21,949 nucleotides of DNA, from IMG/VR virus record IMGVR_UViG_3300036857_000174, positions 1 to 21,949 of that record. One strand, 5' to 3'. Positions within the stretch are counted from its first letter, which is position 1, and every line of letters begins with the position of its first letter. Of the stretch, positions 1 to 5,733 are shown piece by piece. Both the position numbers and the translations under genes were made by a program. This DNA is from a virus. Under the pieces are notes generated by a model, which was not told where the DNA came from, ran no database searches, and saw only the letters and a program-made list of their open reading frames with translations.

Positions 1-127
1 CTCGGGTTCTCCGCGCGTAGGTCGCCGCGGCTCTCGCGCATCATCACGTAGCAGGGTGGGAGATCACCGCCGCATCGGCCCGAGCTCGAGCTCGTGGTGC
101 GCGCCGGCGCCGGCGCATCGGGTGGTG
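1..127. repeat. Terminal direct repeat, left copy (circular closure)
   Basis: The first 127 bases are identical to the last 127 bases of the window. A repeat of exactly 127 bases equals the largest k commonly used by de Bruijn assemblers, so it most likely marks a circular or circularly permuted contig rather than a biological terminal repeat. It falls inside a coding gene that is intact only when the ends are joined, which supports the circle. Unique length is then 21,822 bases. Confidence 0.93.
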
Positions 128-407
128 TCGATCGTGCCGGCGCCGGCACGGTGGTGGTGGGCGCGATGGTCTCGAGGTAGCGCACGAGCGTTACCGCGTG
201 GTGGAGCTCGGCGAGCACCGCACGTGGTGCGCGCTCGCCGGTCTCGGTGAGGCGCGTGGTCTCGGCCTCGGCGGCCTCGAGGTGCGCCACGGGTGTCGGC
301 TCGCGCGGTGGCTCGATGCGTGCGGGCTCCTCGTGGTGCTCGAGCGCGTGGGTGGCGCCGACCGAGACCGAGCACGCCACCACAAGCGCGGCCGCCATGC
401 GGATCAC
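1..407 (-). CDS. Transglycosylase, Rpf-like, N-terminal part (gene crosses the circle junction)
   Basis: This is the N-terminal portion of a 187-residue protein whose reading frame continues at 21822 and stops at 21666. I chose the GTG at 407 because its GTGA overlaps the stop of the upstream gene (404-406); an ATG at 398 is an alternative. The part here has a short hydrophobic N-terminus (about residues 4-20, Ala/Val rich, a Cys at 12). That looks like a signal sequence or membrane anchor. A Glu-rich stretch and a Thr/Pro/Ala-rich linker (about 80-110) follow. The catalytic domain is in the other piece, with the probable catalytic Glu at 125 of the joined protein. Export and cell-wall cleavage are inferred. 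Seen alone this piece would look like an unrecognisable truncated gene. Confidence 0.8.
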   Translation of the reverse strand, partial: MIRMAAALVVACSVSVGATHALEHHEEPARIEPPREPTPVAHLEAAEAETTRLTETGERAPRAVLAELHHAVTLVRYLETIAPTTTVPAPARSTPPDAPAPARTTSSSSGRCGGDLPPCYVMMRESRGDLRAENP

Positions 408-643
408 GTGCTCGGCCTCGGGATCTCGTCGCTCTCCTCGTCGCAGCACGCCGGCCATGTGATGCCGGCGGCGAGGTGGAGCACGTGCCAAGCCATATCG
501 ACCTCAACCACCCGCTCGAGCACCGAGCCGGCATCGGCACCCTCGAGGCGCTCACGTGCGGCCACGTATGCGAGCGCGGCCTCCTCGAGCGGGCTCATGG
601 TGGCGGCCGGCGCCGAGCGCGGCACACGCTTGCCGGTGGTCAC
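404..643 (-). CDS. Hypothetical protein, 79 aa
   Basis: The gene starts with GTG at 643, in a GTGA overlap with the stop of the preceding gene (640-642), and ends in a GTGA overlap with the transglycosylase. The middle is predicted helical and rich in Ala, Glu and Leu. The C-terminal part has a Cys-Cys pair followed by an acidic stretch. I do not recognise a family. Support comes from the tight overlaps on both sides and from codon use like its neighbours. No function can be assigned; its place between replication genes and a wall enzyme gives no clear hint. Confidence 0.65.
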   Translation of the reverse strand: MTTGKRVPRSAPAATMSPLEEAALAYVAARERLEGADAGSVLERVVEVDMAWHVLHLAAGITWPACCDEESDEIPRPST

Positions 644-834
644 CCTTGCGGCCTCGAGGTGATGGGTGTGGCGAGTGGCGCTCCGTGGCGCACCGAATCG
701 AGGTAGAGGCTCGCGGCGATGCTCACGAGCGCGAGCTCGCCGGCGGTGGCCATCTCGGCCTCCTCGGCATTGAGGAGCTCGGCGGCGGCCTCGAGCGCCT
801 CGTGCGCGAGCACCGCGATCTCGGCGAGAGTCAT
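640..834 (-). CDS. Hypothetical small helical protein, 64 aa
   Basis: The ATG at 834 overlaps the upstream stop (831-833) as ATGA, and the TGA overlaps the GTG of the next gene. The protein is mostly alpha-helical by composition, with runs of Ala, Glu and Leu in the first 45 residues, and has a Pro/Ser/Arg tail. No Cys pairs, membrane span or known motif is visible. It may be a helical adaptor or regulatory peptide, but that is only a guess from composition. Confidence 0.62.
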   Translation of the reverse strand: MTLAEIAVLAHEALEAAAELLNAEEAEMATAGELALVSIAASLYLDSVRHGAPLATPITSRPQG

Positions 835-1175
835 TCGATCACCTCGGCGAACCGTGCGAGCTCGAGGATCACGTACGCGCGCTCGGGTGCGGCGCCGCGC
901 CGCTTGACCACCACCACCGGCACGAGATCGAAACCGCGCGAGCGGGCCGACGCGATCCGCGCCTCTTCTCTCACCTCATCGAGCCATCGTGGGATCTCGA
1001 GCCGGCCGCAGTCTTTGCAATCGAGGTAGAACCCCACCACGCCGCTCACGTCGCCGCGGTCATCGTGCGCACCGGCGCGTAGCGTGCGCTCCGCGTACGG
1101 GTGGCCATGGGTGCGCAGCACCGCCACCACCTCGCGCTCCCACCGTTTGCCGCGCTCGCCGTTGGTATTGGTCAT
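831..1175 (-). CDS. PD-(D/E)XK nuclease, Holliday-junction-resolvase-like, 114 aa
   Basis: The ATG at 1175 overlaps the methyltransferase stop as ATGA; a longer upstream extension is possible but unsupported. The N-terminus carries a basic GERGKRWEREVV stretch with a Glu at 14. It is followed by an Asp in GDVSG (D42) and an LDCKDC strand (D52, K54). This E...D...(D/E)xK layout is the core of PD-(D/E)XK nucleases and resembles phage and archaeal-type Holliday junction resolvases. A helix and a Val-rich strand follow. Expected action is metal-dependent cleavage of branched DNA from recombination or before packaging. It sits downstream of a RecT-like protein and an exonuclease, which fits. The exact substrate is inferred. 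Confidence 0.7.
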   Translation of the reverse strand: MTNTNGERGKRWEREVVAVLRTHGHPYAERTLRAGAHDDRGDVSGVVGFYLDCKDCGRLEIPRWLDEVREEARIASARSRGFDLVPVVVVKRRGAAPERAYVILELARFAEVIE

Positions 1176-1672
1176 GTGAGCGCGAGCTCCGGTTGCCGGC
1201 ACCGTGCGGCCGCGGTCACCGCACCCGAGCCGGGGAAGAGATCCTCGAGGTGGTCACCCTCGTGCCAATCGAGGAGCTCGAGCACCCATGCGGTAAACGC
1301 GGCGGGCTTGGCGCCGGTGAACCCCTCGCCGTGGCCACCGATACCGCCGGGCGCGGCCACGAGCGCATCCCACACGGTGGAGCGCTCGCCGGGCGCGAGC
1401 GCTCGCCGATCGGTCACGAAGAGTACGGGCTCCCATGACCACCGCACGCGGCTCCACCCGTTGGCCGCGTAGGTACGGGCCCACGCGGCGCACCGTGCCT
1501 CGGGTGCGAGCTGCCACACCTCGAGGAGCGCGGCCGCCGAGGTGGAGAGCGCCCACCCGTCAAACGTGCGGAGATACTCGATGAGGAGCGGGTGGTTCAC
1601 TTCGCGGCCACCCGCGTAGCGGTGCGCTTGCCCCGGATACGGTGGGTCCGCGTACGCGAGGCGCCTCACCAT
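1172..1672 (-). CDS. DNA methyltransferase (DPPY type), 166 aa
   Basis: The enzyme should transfer a methyl group from S-adenosylmethionine to adenine N6 or cytosine N4. The catalytic motif DPPY lies near the N-terminus (residues 9-12). The AdoMet-binding motif DLFPGSG lies near the C-terminus (144-150). This circular order, catalytic motif first, is that of beta-class amino-methyltransferases. The length is short, leaving little room for a separate target-recognition domain. The ATG at 1672 reads ATGGTGA across the end of the upstream gene; GTG at 1669 is the alternative. No restriction partner is adjacent, so an orphan role (protection from host restriction, or regulation) is the likely reading. 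Target sequence unknown. Confidence 0.85.
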   Translation of the reverse strand: MVRRLAYADPPYPGQAHRYAGGREVNHPLLIEYLRTFDGWALSTSAAALLEVWQLAPEARCAAWARTYAANGWSRVRWSWEPVLFVTDRRALAPGERSTVWDALVAAPGGIGGHGEGFTGAKPAAFTAWVLELLDWHEGDHLEDLFPGSGAVTAAARCRQPELALT

Positions 1673-1851
1673 CGCATGAGCCCCAAGAGCACGAGCGTGA
1701 AGATGGCGAGCTCGAGCCCGAGCGCGGCGGCCACACCGCGCCACACCGAGCTCGGCGCCGGTGGCCGACCGACCACGCGCCGAGCGGGCGGGCGGGCTCG
1801 GTCGCGCGGCCGGCCGACCACGGGCCCAACCCCGTGGGTGGAGCGCCTCAC
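1666..1851 (-). CDS. Small single-pass membrane protein, 61 aa
   Basis: A GTG at 1851 overlaps the stop of the upstream nuclease gene as GTGA, and the TGA overlaps the methyltransferase start. The N-terminal 35 residues are rich in Arg, Pro and Gly. The C-terminal 23 residues form one hydrophobic span (Val-Ala-Ala-Ala-Leu to Leu-Met-Arg-Trp). With the basic part before the span it would probably keep its N-terminus in the cytoplasm. No family is recognised. The gene stands on the overlaps and its uninterrupted frame. Confidence 0.6.
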   Translation of the reverse strand: MRRSTHGVGPVVGRPRDRARPPARRVVGRPPAPSSVWRGVAAALGLELAIFTLVLLGLMRW

Positions 1852-2267
1852 ACCGGCCTCATGCTTTCGATCGGTACGCGGATGAGCGGCTCGCGATCGG
1901 CAGGAGCTCGTGGATGGGTGTGGCCACCGAGCTCGAGGCGCGACGCATCGATGTCGCGCACCCGTATCCACCGGAGCTCATCGGTGTAGGCCACCACGAA
2001 GAGCGCCGGCAACGTGGTTGCGCGCTCGGTGGCATCGAGCGCCCACCATTTGCGGAGAGAGAGCAACGCATCCGGGTATTGGCTCGCCGGGCACGTGCGG
2101 CCTTTGACCTCAACCACCGCGCACAATCGGCGGGCCCGCAGCACGTAGAAGTCAATCGGCGCGAACGGGCCCGCAAAACGGTGGAGCTCGCATCGCCACG
2201 CGCGCTCCATGCGGCCGGCGGCCTCGAGCTCGCGTGTGCGGTCGGCCTCGGTGGCGAACGTGGTCAC
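1848..2267 (-). CDS. PD-(D/E)XK nuclease family protein, 139 aa
   Basis: The GTG at 2267 forms a GTGA overlap with the upstream gene, which decides this start. The core is visible as PIDFYV (D39), then a hydrophobic strand and VVEVKGR (E53, K55): the D...ExK signature of PD-(D/E)XK nucleases. A Glu-containing helix precedes it and a Tyr/Trp-containing helix follows. It is a second small nuclease in the same operon, different in sequence from the one at 831-1175. It may act on branched or single-stranded recombination intermediates; that assignment is inferred from the fold and the context only. Confidence 0.68.
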   Translation of the reverse strand: MTTFATEADRTRELEAAGRMERAWRCELHRFAGPFAPIDFYVLRARRLCAVVEVKGRTCPASQYPDALLSLRKWWALDATERATTLPALFVVAYTDELRWIRVRDIDASRLELGGHTHPRAPADREPLIRVPIESMRPV

Positions 2268-2665
2268 GTCGCACGCTCGCCGGCGCGGCATTGGCAATTG
2301 ACCACGAGGTGGCCACACCGCTCGCAGCGCGCCACGATCGGCGGCGCATTGGTTGTCCGCGTCCGCGGCGCGTTATCCACCGTGTCGCGTCCGCGGTCCG
2401 CGTCCGCGGCGGCCGATGGCCACCCACCCACCCCTTGCCCCTTCGGGGCAGGGTGGGTGCCATCCGCGGACATTTCGAGCTCATCGAGCCCTACGGGCTC
2501 GATGGCCGCGGACATTCTGTGGACAACCTCAGCCACCAAAATGTCCGCGAGTTTGTCCGCGAGTTTGGCCACCACAATGTCCGCGATGGCCTCGGCCTCG
2601 AGCACCGCGCGCCGCCGGGCTTTCTGATCCCGGTTGTACGCGTTGCGCTCCTCGGTGGCCATCAT
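2264..2665 (-). CDS. Hypothetical protein with C-terminal Cys cluster, 133 aa
   Basis: The overlap with the upstream coiled-coil gene supports a start at 2665 or the ATG just after it. The N-terminal 55 residues are helical and contain a short in-frame LADK/LADI duplication. The middle (about 65-115) is a low-complexity linker rich in Gly, Pro, Asp, Arg and Thr. The C-terminus has CERCGHLVVNCQC, four Cys spaced as in a small zinc site. The DNA for the linker carries DnaA-box-like sites and repeated TCCGCG, so the linker may be shaped by DNA function rather than protein function. A DNA-binding role linked to replication is possible but unproven. Confidence 0.65.
   Translation of the reverse strand: MMATEERNAYNRDQKARRRAVLEAEAIADIVVAKLADKLADILVAEVVHRMSAAIEPVGLDELEMSADGTHPAPKGQGVGGWPSAAADADRGRDTVDNAPRTRTTNAPPIVARCERCGHLVVNCQCRAGERAT
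2351..2586. other. Candidate replication origin inside a gene
   Basis: In about 235 bases TCCGCG occurs nine times in one orientation (starting at 2354, 2360, 2388, 2395, 2403, 2463, 2544, 2556, 2580) and once more inverted at 2507. The last three copies are spaced 12 and 24 bases. TGTGGACAA at 2518-2526 is the exact complement of TTGTCCACA, the DnaA box of streptomycetes and mycobacteria. TTATCCACC at 2371-2379 is a one-mismatch match to the general box. A strong hairpin lies between them. Repeats plus DnaA boxes plus a hairpin is the usual make-up of an origin. The part at 2544-2585 also encodes a protein repeat, so some copies could reflect coding. Confidence 0.5.
2425..2459. repeat. Long GC-rich hairpin in the origin candidate
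   Basis: The inner stem TGCCCC (2436-2441) pairs with GGGGCA (2445-2450) over a three-base loop. Allowing single-base bulges, CACCCA and CCC on the left continue to pair with GGG and TGGGTG on the right, giving about 15 base pairs. It lies in the low-complexity linker of the surrounding gene. It could be an origin hairpin or a pause site in the leftward transcript. It has no T-tract, so a simple terminator is unlikely. Confidence 0.6.
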
Positions 2666-2874
2666 CGGCGCCTCATCGCTCGCGCGGTTGGATGCTCGGC
2701 GCGTGATGCGTTGCGCGCGTCACCCTCGAGGTGGTCGGTGCGGCGCTCGAGCTCGGCGATGCGGGCCGCGAGGAGATCCACGCGGGCATCACTCGCGCCG
2801 AGGCGCACGAGCTCCGAGAGCTCATGCTGTAGCTGCGCCACGCGCTCCTCGAGCTCCTCGAGCCGGCCCATCAC
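2662..2874 (-). CDS. Small coiled-coil protein, 70 aa
   Basis: The start is GTG at 2874 (GTGA overlap with the upstream stop) or the ATG directly behind it at 2871. Residues 3-50 show Leu, Val and Ile in heptad spacing with many Glu and Arg, a clear coiled coil that suggests dimers or oligomers. The tail is basic (Arg-rich at the end). Small coiled-coil proteins are common next to phage recombination genes, but no family is recognised and no function can be stated. Confidence 0.65.
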   Translation of the reverse strand: MMGRLEELEERVAQLQHELSELVRLGASDARVDLLAARIAELERRTDHLEGDARNASRAEHPTARAMRRR

Positions 2875-3152
2875 AAGAGCCGATCGGTGCCCTCGATCGC
2901 GGCGGCGGCCGCCGCGTCAAGCTGCTTTCGGATGCCGGCGGGTAGCGGCCCGTCGATCACCACCGCGGTGGTGGCGGTGAGGTAGGTGTCGCACACCACG
3001 AGGCTCTCGCCGTTGGTGCGCTCGGCGATCTTGGAGACCACGCCGCGCAGCACCACCACGAGCTCGGCGCCGAGCTCGAGCGCCTCGTTTTCTTTCTCAT
3101 CGCCGGCGGTGCCTCGGAGCTGATACCGCACGAGATCGGGTGTGCCTTTCAC
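2871..3152 (-). CDS. Hypothetical protein, 93 aa, next to recombinase
   Basis: The GTG at 3152 overlaps the RecT-like stop as GTGA. The composition alternates hydrophobic and charged residues, suggesting a beta-rich fold through residue 70. A helical Ala/Asp-rich C-terminus follows. No catalytic motif or metal site is visible. Being coupled directly behind the annealing protein suggests a partner in recombination or single-strand DNA handling. That is inference from position only. Confidence 0.68.
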   Translation of the reverse strand: MKGTPDLVRYQLRGTAGDEKENEALELGAELVVVLRGVVSKIAERTNGESLVVCDTYLTATTAVVIDGPLPAGIRKQLDAAAAAAIEGTDRLL

Positions 3153-4066
3153 GTGGTGCCCTCCTCCTCGGGTGGTGGCGGTGGTGCGGCCTCGAGCGCA
3201 TCGATCACCCGTTGCGCCTCATCGGCGGTGAGCTCGCTCGAGGAGGTGAGCACGCGGCCGAGCACCGAGCTCGCATGTTGGAGCCGCTCGGCGCGGTCGG
3301 TCACGCCGCGATTGCGGTAGAGCCCGAGCAAACGGTTGAGCTGCCCGCGCGATGCGGTGGGTTGCCCCTCTTCACCCGCGAGTGGCGGCTCGGGTGGTGC
3401 CGGCGGCTCGGTCGGCGGTGCGATCGGGATGGCGGCCGCGGTGGGCCGGCGCCGGCGCCTCGTGGTGGGCCGCGTGGTCTCCACCCCTGTCGCGCCGGCA
3501 CCGGGCACCTCTTGCGGCTCCGCTCCGCTGCTCTCGAGATCCTCGAGCTCCTCGGTGGCCGCGAGTCCACCGATCACATCGGCGAACACCGCACGTGCGA
3601 GCTCGGCGCTTGCGCGTGCGCTCAACATCTGCCGCGGGTAGGCGCGCCAATTCGGCTTGCCCGAGAGCCCCGCGCGCCGCGCATCGTCCATATTCCACGT
3701 GACTTGCGTTACCACGTCATCGTCGGAGCGGCGGCCGGCCCATGTGGCTCTCGAGGTGGAGAGCTCGAGCGGCCACACCTTGTGCCCCGCCGCGAGAATG
3801 AGCGCACGTTGCGCCTCGGCCGCGAGGCTCGGCCGACCATCGATCACCGCAATTTTCGCGAGTGATTGCATCGGGCCGAGCCCCACCTCGTCGCCGTAGA
3901 GGATCGCGGCGGCGATCTCGGGCGCGTTGTTGCGCATCGCGCGTGGCACAAACCCGGTAGCGCGTATTTGGTTGGCGAGCTCCACCGCCGGTGCCATGAG
4001 CTCGATCCACCGATTGTGCGCGGGCATCTCGGTGGCCTCGGGTGCGCGGTACTGCGCGATGCTCAT
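3149..4066 (-). CDS. RecT-like single-strand annealing recombinase, 305 aa
   Basis: The protein should pair complementary single strands made by the exonuclease encoded just upstream. Residues 28-95 carry the pattern of actinophage RecT-like proteins: hydrophobic helix, GFVPRAM, ILYGDEVGLGPMQSL and VIDGRPSLAAEAQRAL. A conserved-looking YPRQMLSARASAELARAVF segment follows. A Pro/Arg/Thr-rich linker separates a C-terminal helical part (about 240-295) of the type seen at the end of such proteins, then an acidic Pro-rich tail. The ATG at 4066 overlaps the exonuclease stop as ATGA. The frame stays open further upstream, but that part is the shadow of the exonuclease gene. Family confidence is good; the mechanism is inherited from the family. 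Confidence 0.82.
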   Translation of the reverse strand: MSIAQYRAPEATEMPAHNRWIELMAPAVELANQIRATGFVPRAMRNNAPEIAAAILYGDEVGLGPMQSLAKIAVIDGRPSLAAEAQRALILAAGHKVWPLELSTSRATWAGRRSDDDVVTQVTWNMDDARRAGLSGKPNWRAYPRQMLSARASAELARAVFADVIGGLAATEELEDLESSGAEPQEVPGAGATGVETTRPTTRRRRRPTAAAIPIAPPTEPPAPPEPPLAGEEGQPTASRGQLNRLLGLYRNRGVTDRAERLQHASSVLGRVLTSSSELTADEAQRVIDALEAAPPPPPEEEGTT

Positions 4067-4833
4067 TTCGCGGCCTCGAGCCACCGTGGCGCGGTGAGCG
4101 CCTCGCTCACGTACTCCTCGCGTGGTGCCTCGGTGAAGCGTGCGACCACCGCCGCGTGCAAGAACACGCGGAACGTGCGCTCGGTCACGTTCACCGGCAC
4201 GAGCTCGTAACCATCGGCGCGGAGCCACACCACCGCGCACGCATCGATCTCGGGCATCTCGTGCTCGAGCCCGTCGCCATCGAGGTAGGTCTCCGCGTTC
4301 GCGTACGCGGCGAGCTGTAACGCCGCCTCGGGATACACACCACTCGCGCTCGTTTTCCAATCGAGGAGCCACGTGCGCCCATCGCCGAGCTCGGCGATGA
4401 GATCGGCGGTGCCCGCGTACCGCCACTCGCGGTTGAGCACCGGCACCTCCACGAGCCGCTCTTGCACGCGCCAATCACGGATGAATGCGAGGTAGGCATC
4501 TACGTGGCCGAGGAGCTCATCGGCGATCTCGAGCTCTTCGCCGGCGGCGAGCCGCACCGCGAGCGCGTGGATCTCGGTACCGCGTGCGGCGGCCGCACCC
4601 GAGACCTCGAAACGGGCCGAGGTGAGCCGCCGCATTTTCTCGGCGGTGCCCACCTCGGCGAGCTCGGCCCAATGGTCACACGCGTAGCCGGCGGTGGTGC
4701 GTGCCACCCAATCCTCGAGGTGCTTGGGCACACCTTTGCCGAGGATCGTGGTCACGCCGGGCACGAGCTCGCCATCGAGGTAGTAGGAGTGGCCGCGGCC
4801 GCGGTTCACGCGGCCGGTGCGCGGCGGGCTCAC
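4063..4833 (-). CDS. RecB/Cas4-type PD-(D/E)XK exonuclease, 256 aa
   Basis: The product resembles the RecB-like nuclease module found in phage exonucleases that work with RecT proteins. Visible residues are GTEIHA (H89), YAGTADLIAEL (D144), WLLDWKTS (D158 and K160) and QLAAYA (Q173). This H...D...DxK...QxxxY order is typical of the RecB/Cas4 group. The C-terminus has no four-Cys iron-sulfur cluster, so it is not a canonical Cas4. Expected activity is resection of double-strand ends to load the RecT-like protein. It starts at 4833 in an overlap with the HTH gene. The protein lacks any helicase domain. Confidence 0.85.
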   Translation of the reverse strand: MSPPRTGRVNRGRGHSYYLDGELVPGVTTILGKGVPKHLEDWVARTTAGYACDHWAELAEVGTAEKMRRLTSARFEVSGAAAARGTEIHALAVRLAAGEELEIADELLGHVDAYLAFIRDWRVQERLVEVPVLNREWRYAGTADLIAELGDGRTWLLDWKTSASGVYPEAALQLAAYANAETYLDGDGLEHEMPEIDACAVVWLRADGYELVPVNVTERTFRVFLHAAVVARFTEAPREEYVSEALTAPRWLEAAK

Positions 4834-5102
4834 GAGAGCCCCAAGAACCGCTCGAGCTCCGCGTGGGTGATGCGCAATTGTGTGCCCACGCGGCGGGCTC
4901 GGAGCTCACCCTCATTGATGAGCCGCCGCACCGTTTTATCGGACACCTTGAGCTCTCGAGCGGCCGCGGGAATGGTGTAGACGAGCGGCGGCGGCGGTGG
5001 CGCGGCGGCGCCCCTCTTGGTGGTGGCCTTGCGGCCGGCGGTGCGCTTGGTGATGCGCTTGGCGGGCTTCGCGGCGGTGCGCCGCGCGGGCTTGGCGGGC
5101 AT
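4830..5102 (-). CDS. Excisionase-type HTH protein with histone-H1-like tail, 90 aa
   Basis: This is the first gene of the leftward operon. Residues 41-90 form a MerR/excisionase-type winged helix-turn-helix (YTIPAAARELKVSDKTVRRLINEGEL...). Residues 1-32 are a Lys/Arg/Ala/Pro tail with AAKPAKR-like repeats similar to bacterial histone-H1-like tails. A run of five prolines (36-40) acts as hinge. The protein could be the excisionase, a Cro-like regulator of the divergent promoters, or both. The start at 5102 lies just downstream of a good promoter, so the mRNA is probably leaderless. The basic tail may add non-specific DNA binding or bending. Confidence 0.8.
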   Translation of the reverse strand: MPAKPARRTAAKPAKRITKRTAGRKATTKRGAAAPPPPPLVYTIPAAARELKVSDKTVRRLINEGELRARRVGTQLRITHAELERFLGLS

Positions 5103-5109
5103 GTGGCCG

Positions 5110-5139
5110 AACGTAGAACGTTGCCCAACGCGGAGTCAA
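5110..5139 (-). promoter_or_regulatory. Leftward early promoter
   Basis: Read on the minus strand, TTGACT (plus positions 5134-5139) and TACGTT (5110-5115) are separated by 18 bases, a good sigma70-type match. The expected transcription start falls at or next to the ATG at 5102, so the message should be leaderless. The imperfect palindrome CGTTGCCCAACG (5119-5130) lies in the spacer. The perfect palindrome CGTTGCGCAACG (5141-5152) lies directly upstream of the -35. This is a classic layout for repression. Confidence 0.7.
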
Positions 5140-5152
5140 CCGTTGCGCAACG
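5119..5152. promoter_or_regulatory. Paired palindromic operators
   Basis: CGTTGCCCAACG (5119-5130) and CGTTGCGCAACG (5141-5152) start 22 bases apart, two helical turns. This puts two bound dimers on the same face of the DNA. The second is a perfect 12-base palindrome that recurs exactly at 7288-7299. They flank and split the -35 element of the leftward promoter. The HTH repressor encoded at 5199-5585 is the most likely ligand. Confidence 0.6.
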
Positions 5153-5160
5153 CGCGGGCC

Positions 5161-5203
5161 TTGGCCATGCGTGGCCAACCGTGGTCAACTACAGTCACGT
5201 GAC
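5161..5203. promoter_or_regulatory. Second operator cluster and repressor promoter region
   Basis: TTGGCCA-TGCG-TGGCCAA (5161-5178) is an inverted repeat with 7-base arms. It overlaps TGGCCAACCGTGGTCA (5172-5187), a segment found with one change at 7044-7059 upstream of the integrase. GTCACGTGAC (5194-5203) is a further palindrome covering the repressor start. TACAGT (5190-5195) is a plausible -10 for rightward transcription of the repressor, again leaving almost no leader. No good -35 is seen at the right distance. Confidence 0.5.
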
Positions 5204-5585
5204 GGTGGTGTCATTTAGTGAAGAGCTCGCACGAGCCCGCCAAAAGCGTGGCCTCTCACAATCGGAGCTCGCGGCCGCGTGCGCGATTGGAAAGTCTCAT
5301 CTCTCGCGCATTGAGTCTGACAAGGTGATGCCGTCACCCGCGTTACTCGAGCGGCTCATCGAAGAGTTAGAGCCACCGAATAGCACCGCAACGCCTTGGC
5401 GCAAATGCGTGGCCAATCATCGAGCGCGTGCCTCGGTGTTGCGTTTGGTTGAGGTTGCCGAGCGTAACGAGGCGCTCGCCAAACGCGTGGATGCGCTCTC
5501 GCGCAAGGTTGAAGAACTTAGCGCGATGGTGGAGAGCCACGAGCACGATGATCGTGGCTCGCGTAGTGCTCGGTCATCTCGGTAA
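5199..5585 (+). CDS. HTH (XRE family) immunity repressor, about 128 aa
   Basis: This is the only gene convincingly on the plus strand. Residues 5-57 form an XRE/Cro-CI helix-turn-helix (SFSEELARARQKRGLSQSEL, then IGKSHLSRIES). The C-terminal half holds a coiled coil (about 85-118, with regularly spaced Leu/Val) that probably drives dimer or tetramer formation. No peptidase-type LexA/CI catalytic domain is present, so RecA-stimulated self-cleavage is unlikely. Possible GTG starts are 5199, 5205 and 5208; none has a ribosome-binding site, consistent with a leaderless message. Its codon use is less GC-rich at third positions than its neighbours (for example TTA, GAA, AAT). It should repress the leftward operon and maintain lysogeny. 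Confidence 0.85.
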   Translation: MTVVSFSEELARARQKRGLSQSELAAACAIGKSHLSRIESDKVMPSPALLERLIEELEPPNSTATPWRKCVANHRARASVLRLVEVAERNEALAKRVDALSRKVEELSAMVESHEHDDRGSRSARSSR

Positions 5586-5733
5586 CGCGCTGCTCGATCT
5601 CGGCAACGCGTTGCTCGGTGCGACGGGTGGAGCACTCGAGCTTGCGTGCGAGCGCTCCGATCATCGCGGCCGCGCCATTGAGCCATGCGGCGGCCGCGTC
5701 GGGATCATGTGGAGTCAAGCGCCGGCCCTCCAT
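5518..5733 (-). CDS. Small coiled-coil protein, 71 aa, convergent with repressor
   Basis: The minus-strand frame from ATG 5733 has GC-rich third positions like the other phage genes. It predicts a helical N-terminal part (AAAAWLNGAAAMIGALARKLE) and a heptad-type EQRVAEIEQRVTEMTE stretch. Its last 68 bases overlap the 3' end of the repressor gene on the opposite strand. No Shine-Dalgarno is seen; a 12-base inverted repeat ends two bases upstream of the ATG. It could be carried on integrase read-through. Antisense overlap could also modulate repressor expression. Function unknown; the call rests on coding character. Confidence 0.45.
   Translation of the reverse strand: MEGRRLTPHDPDAAAAWLNGAAAMIGALARKLECSTRRTEQRVAEIEQRVTEMTEHYASHDHRARGSPPSR

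Noticed and set aside
1-127. True biological direct terminal repeats
   Set aside because: The length matches an assembler k-mer, and the repeat is internal to a coding gene that is complete only in the circle.
4067-4474. 136-residue N-terminal extension of the RecT-like protein
   Set aside because: The extension overlaps the exonuclease gene entirely, is Arg-rich shadow sequence, and the ATG at 4066 makes a proper ATGA junction.
4063-4833. A Cas4 linked to CRISPR adaptation
   Set aside because: No iron-sulfur Cys cluster and no array or other cas genes; the RecT neighbour points to phage recombination.
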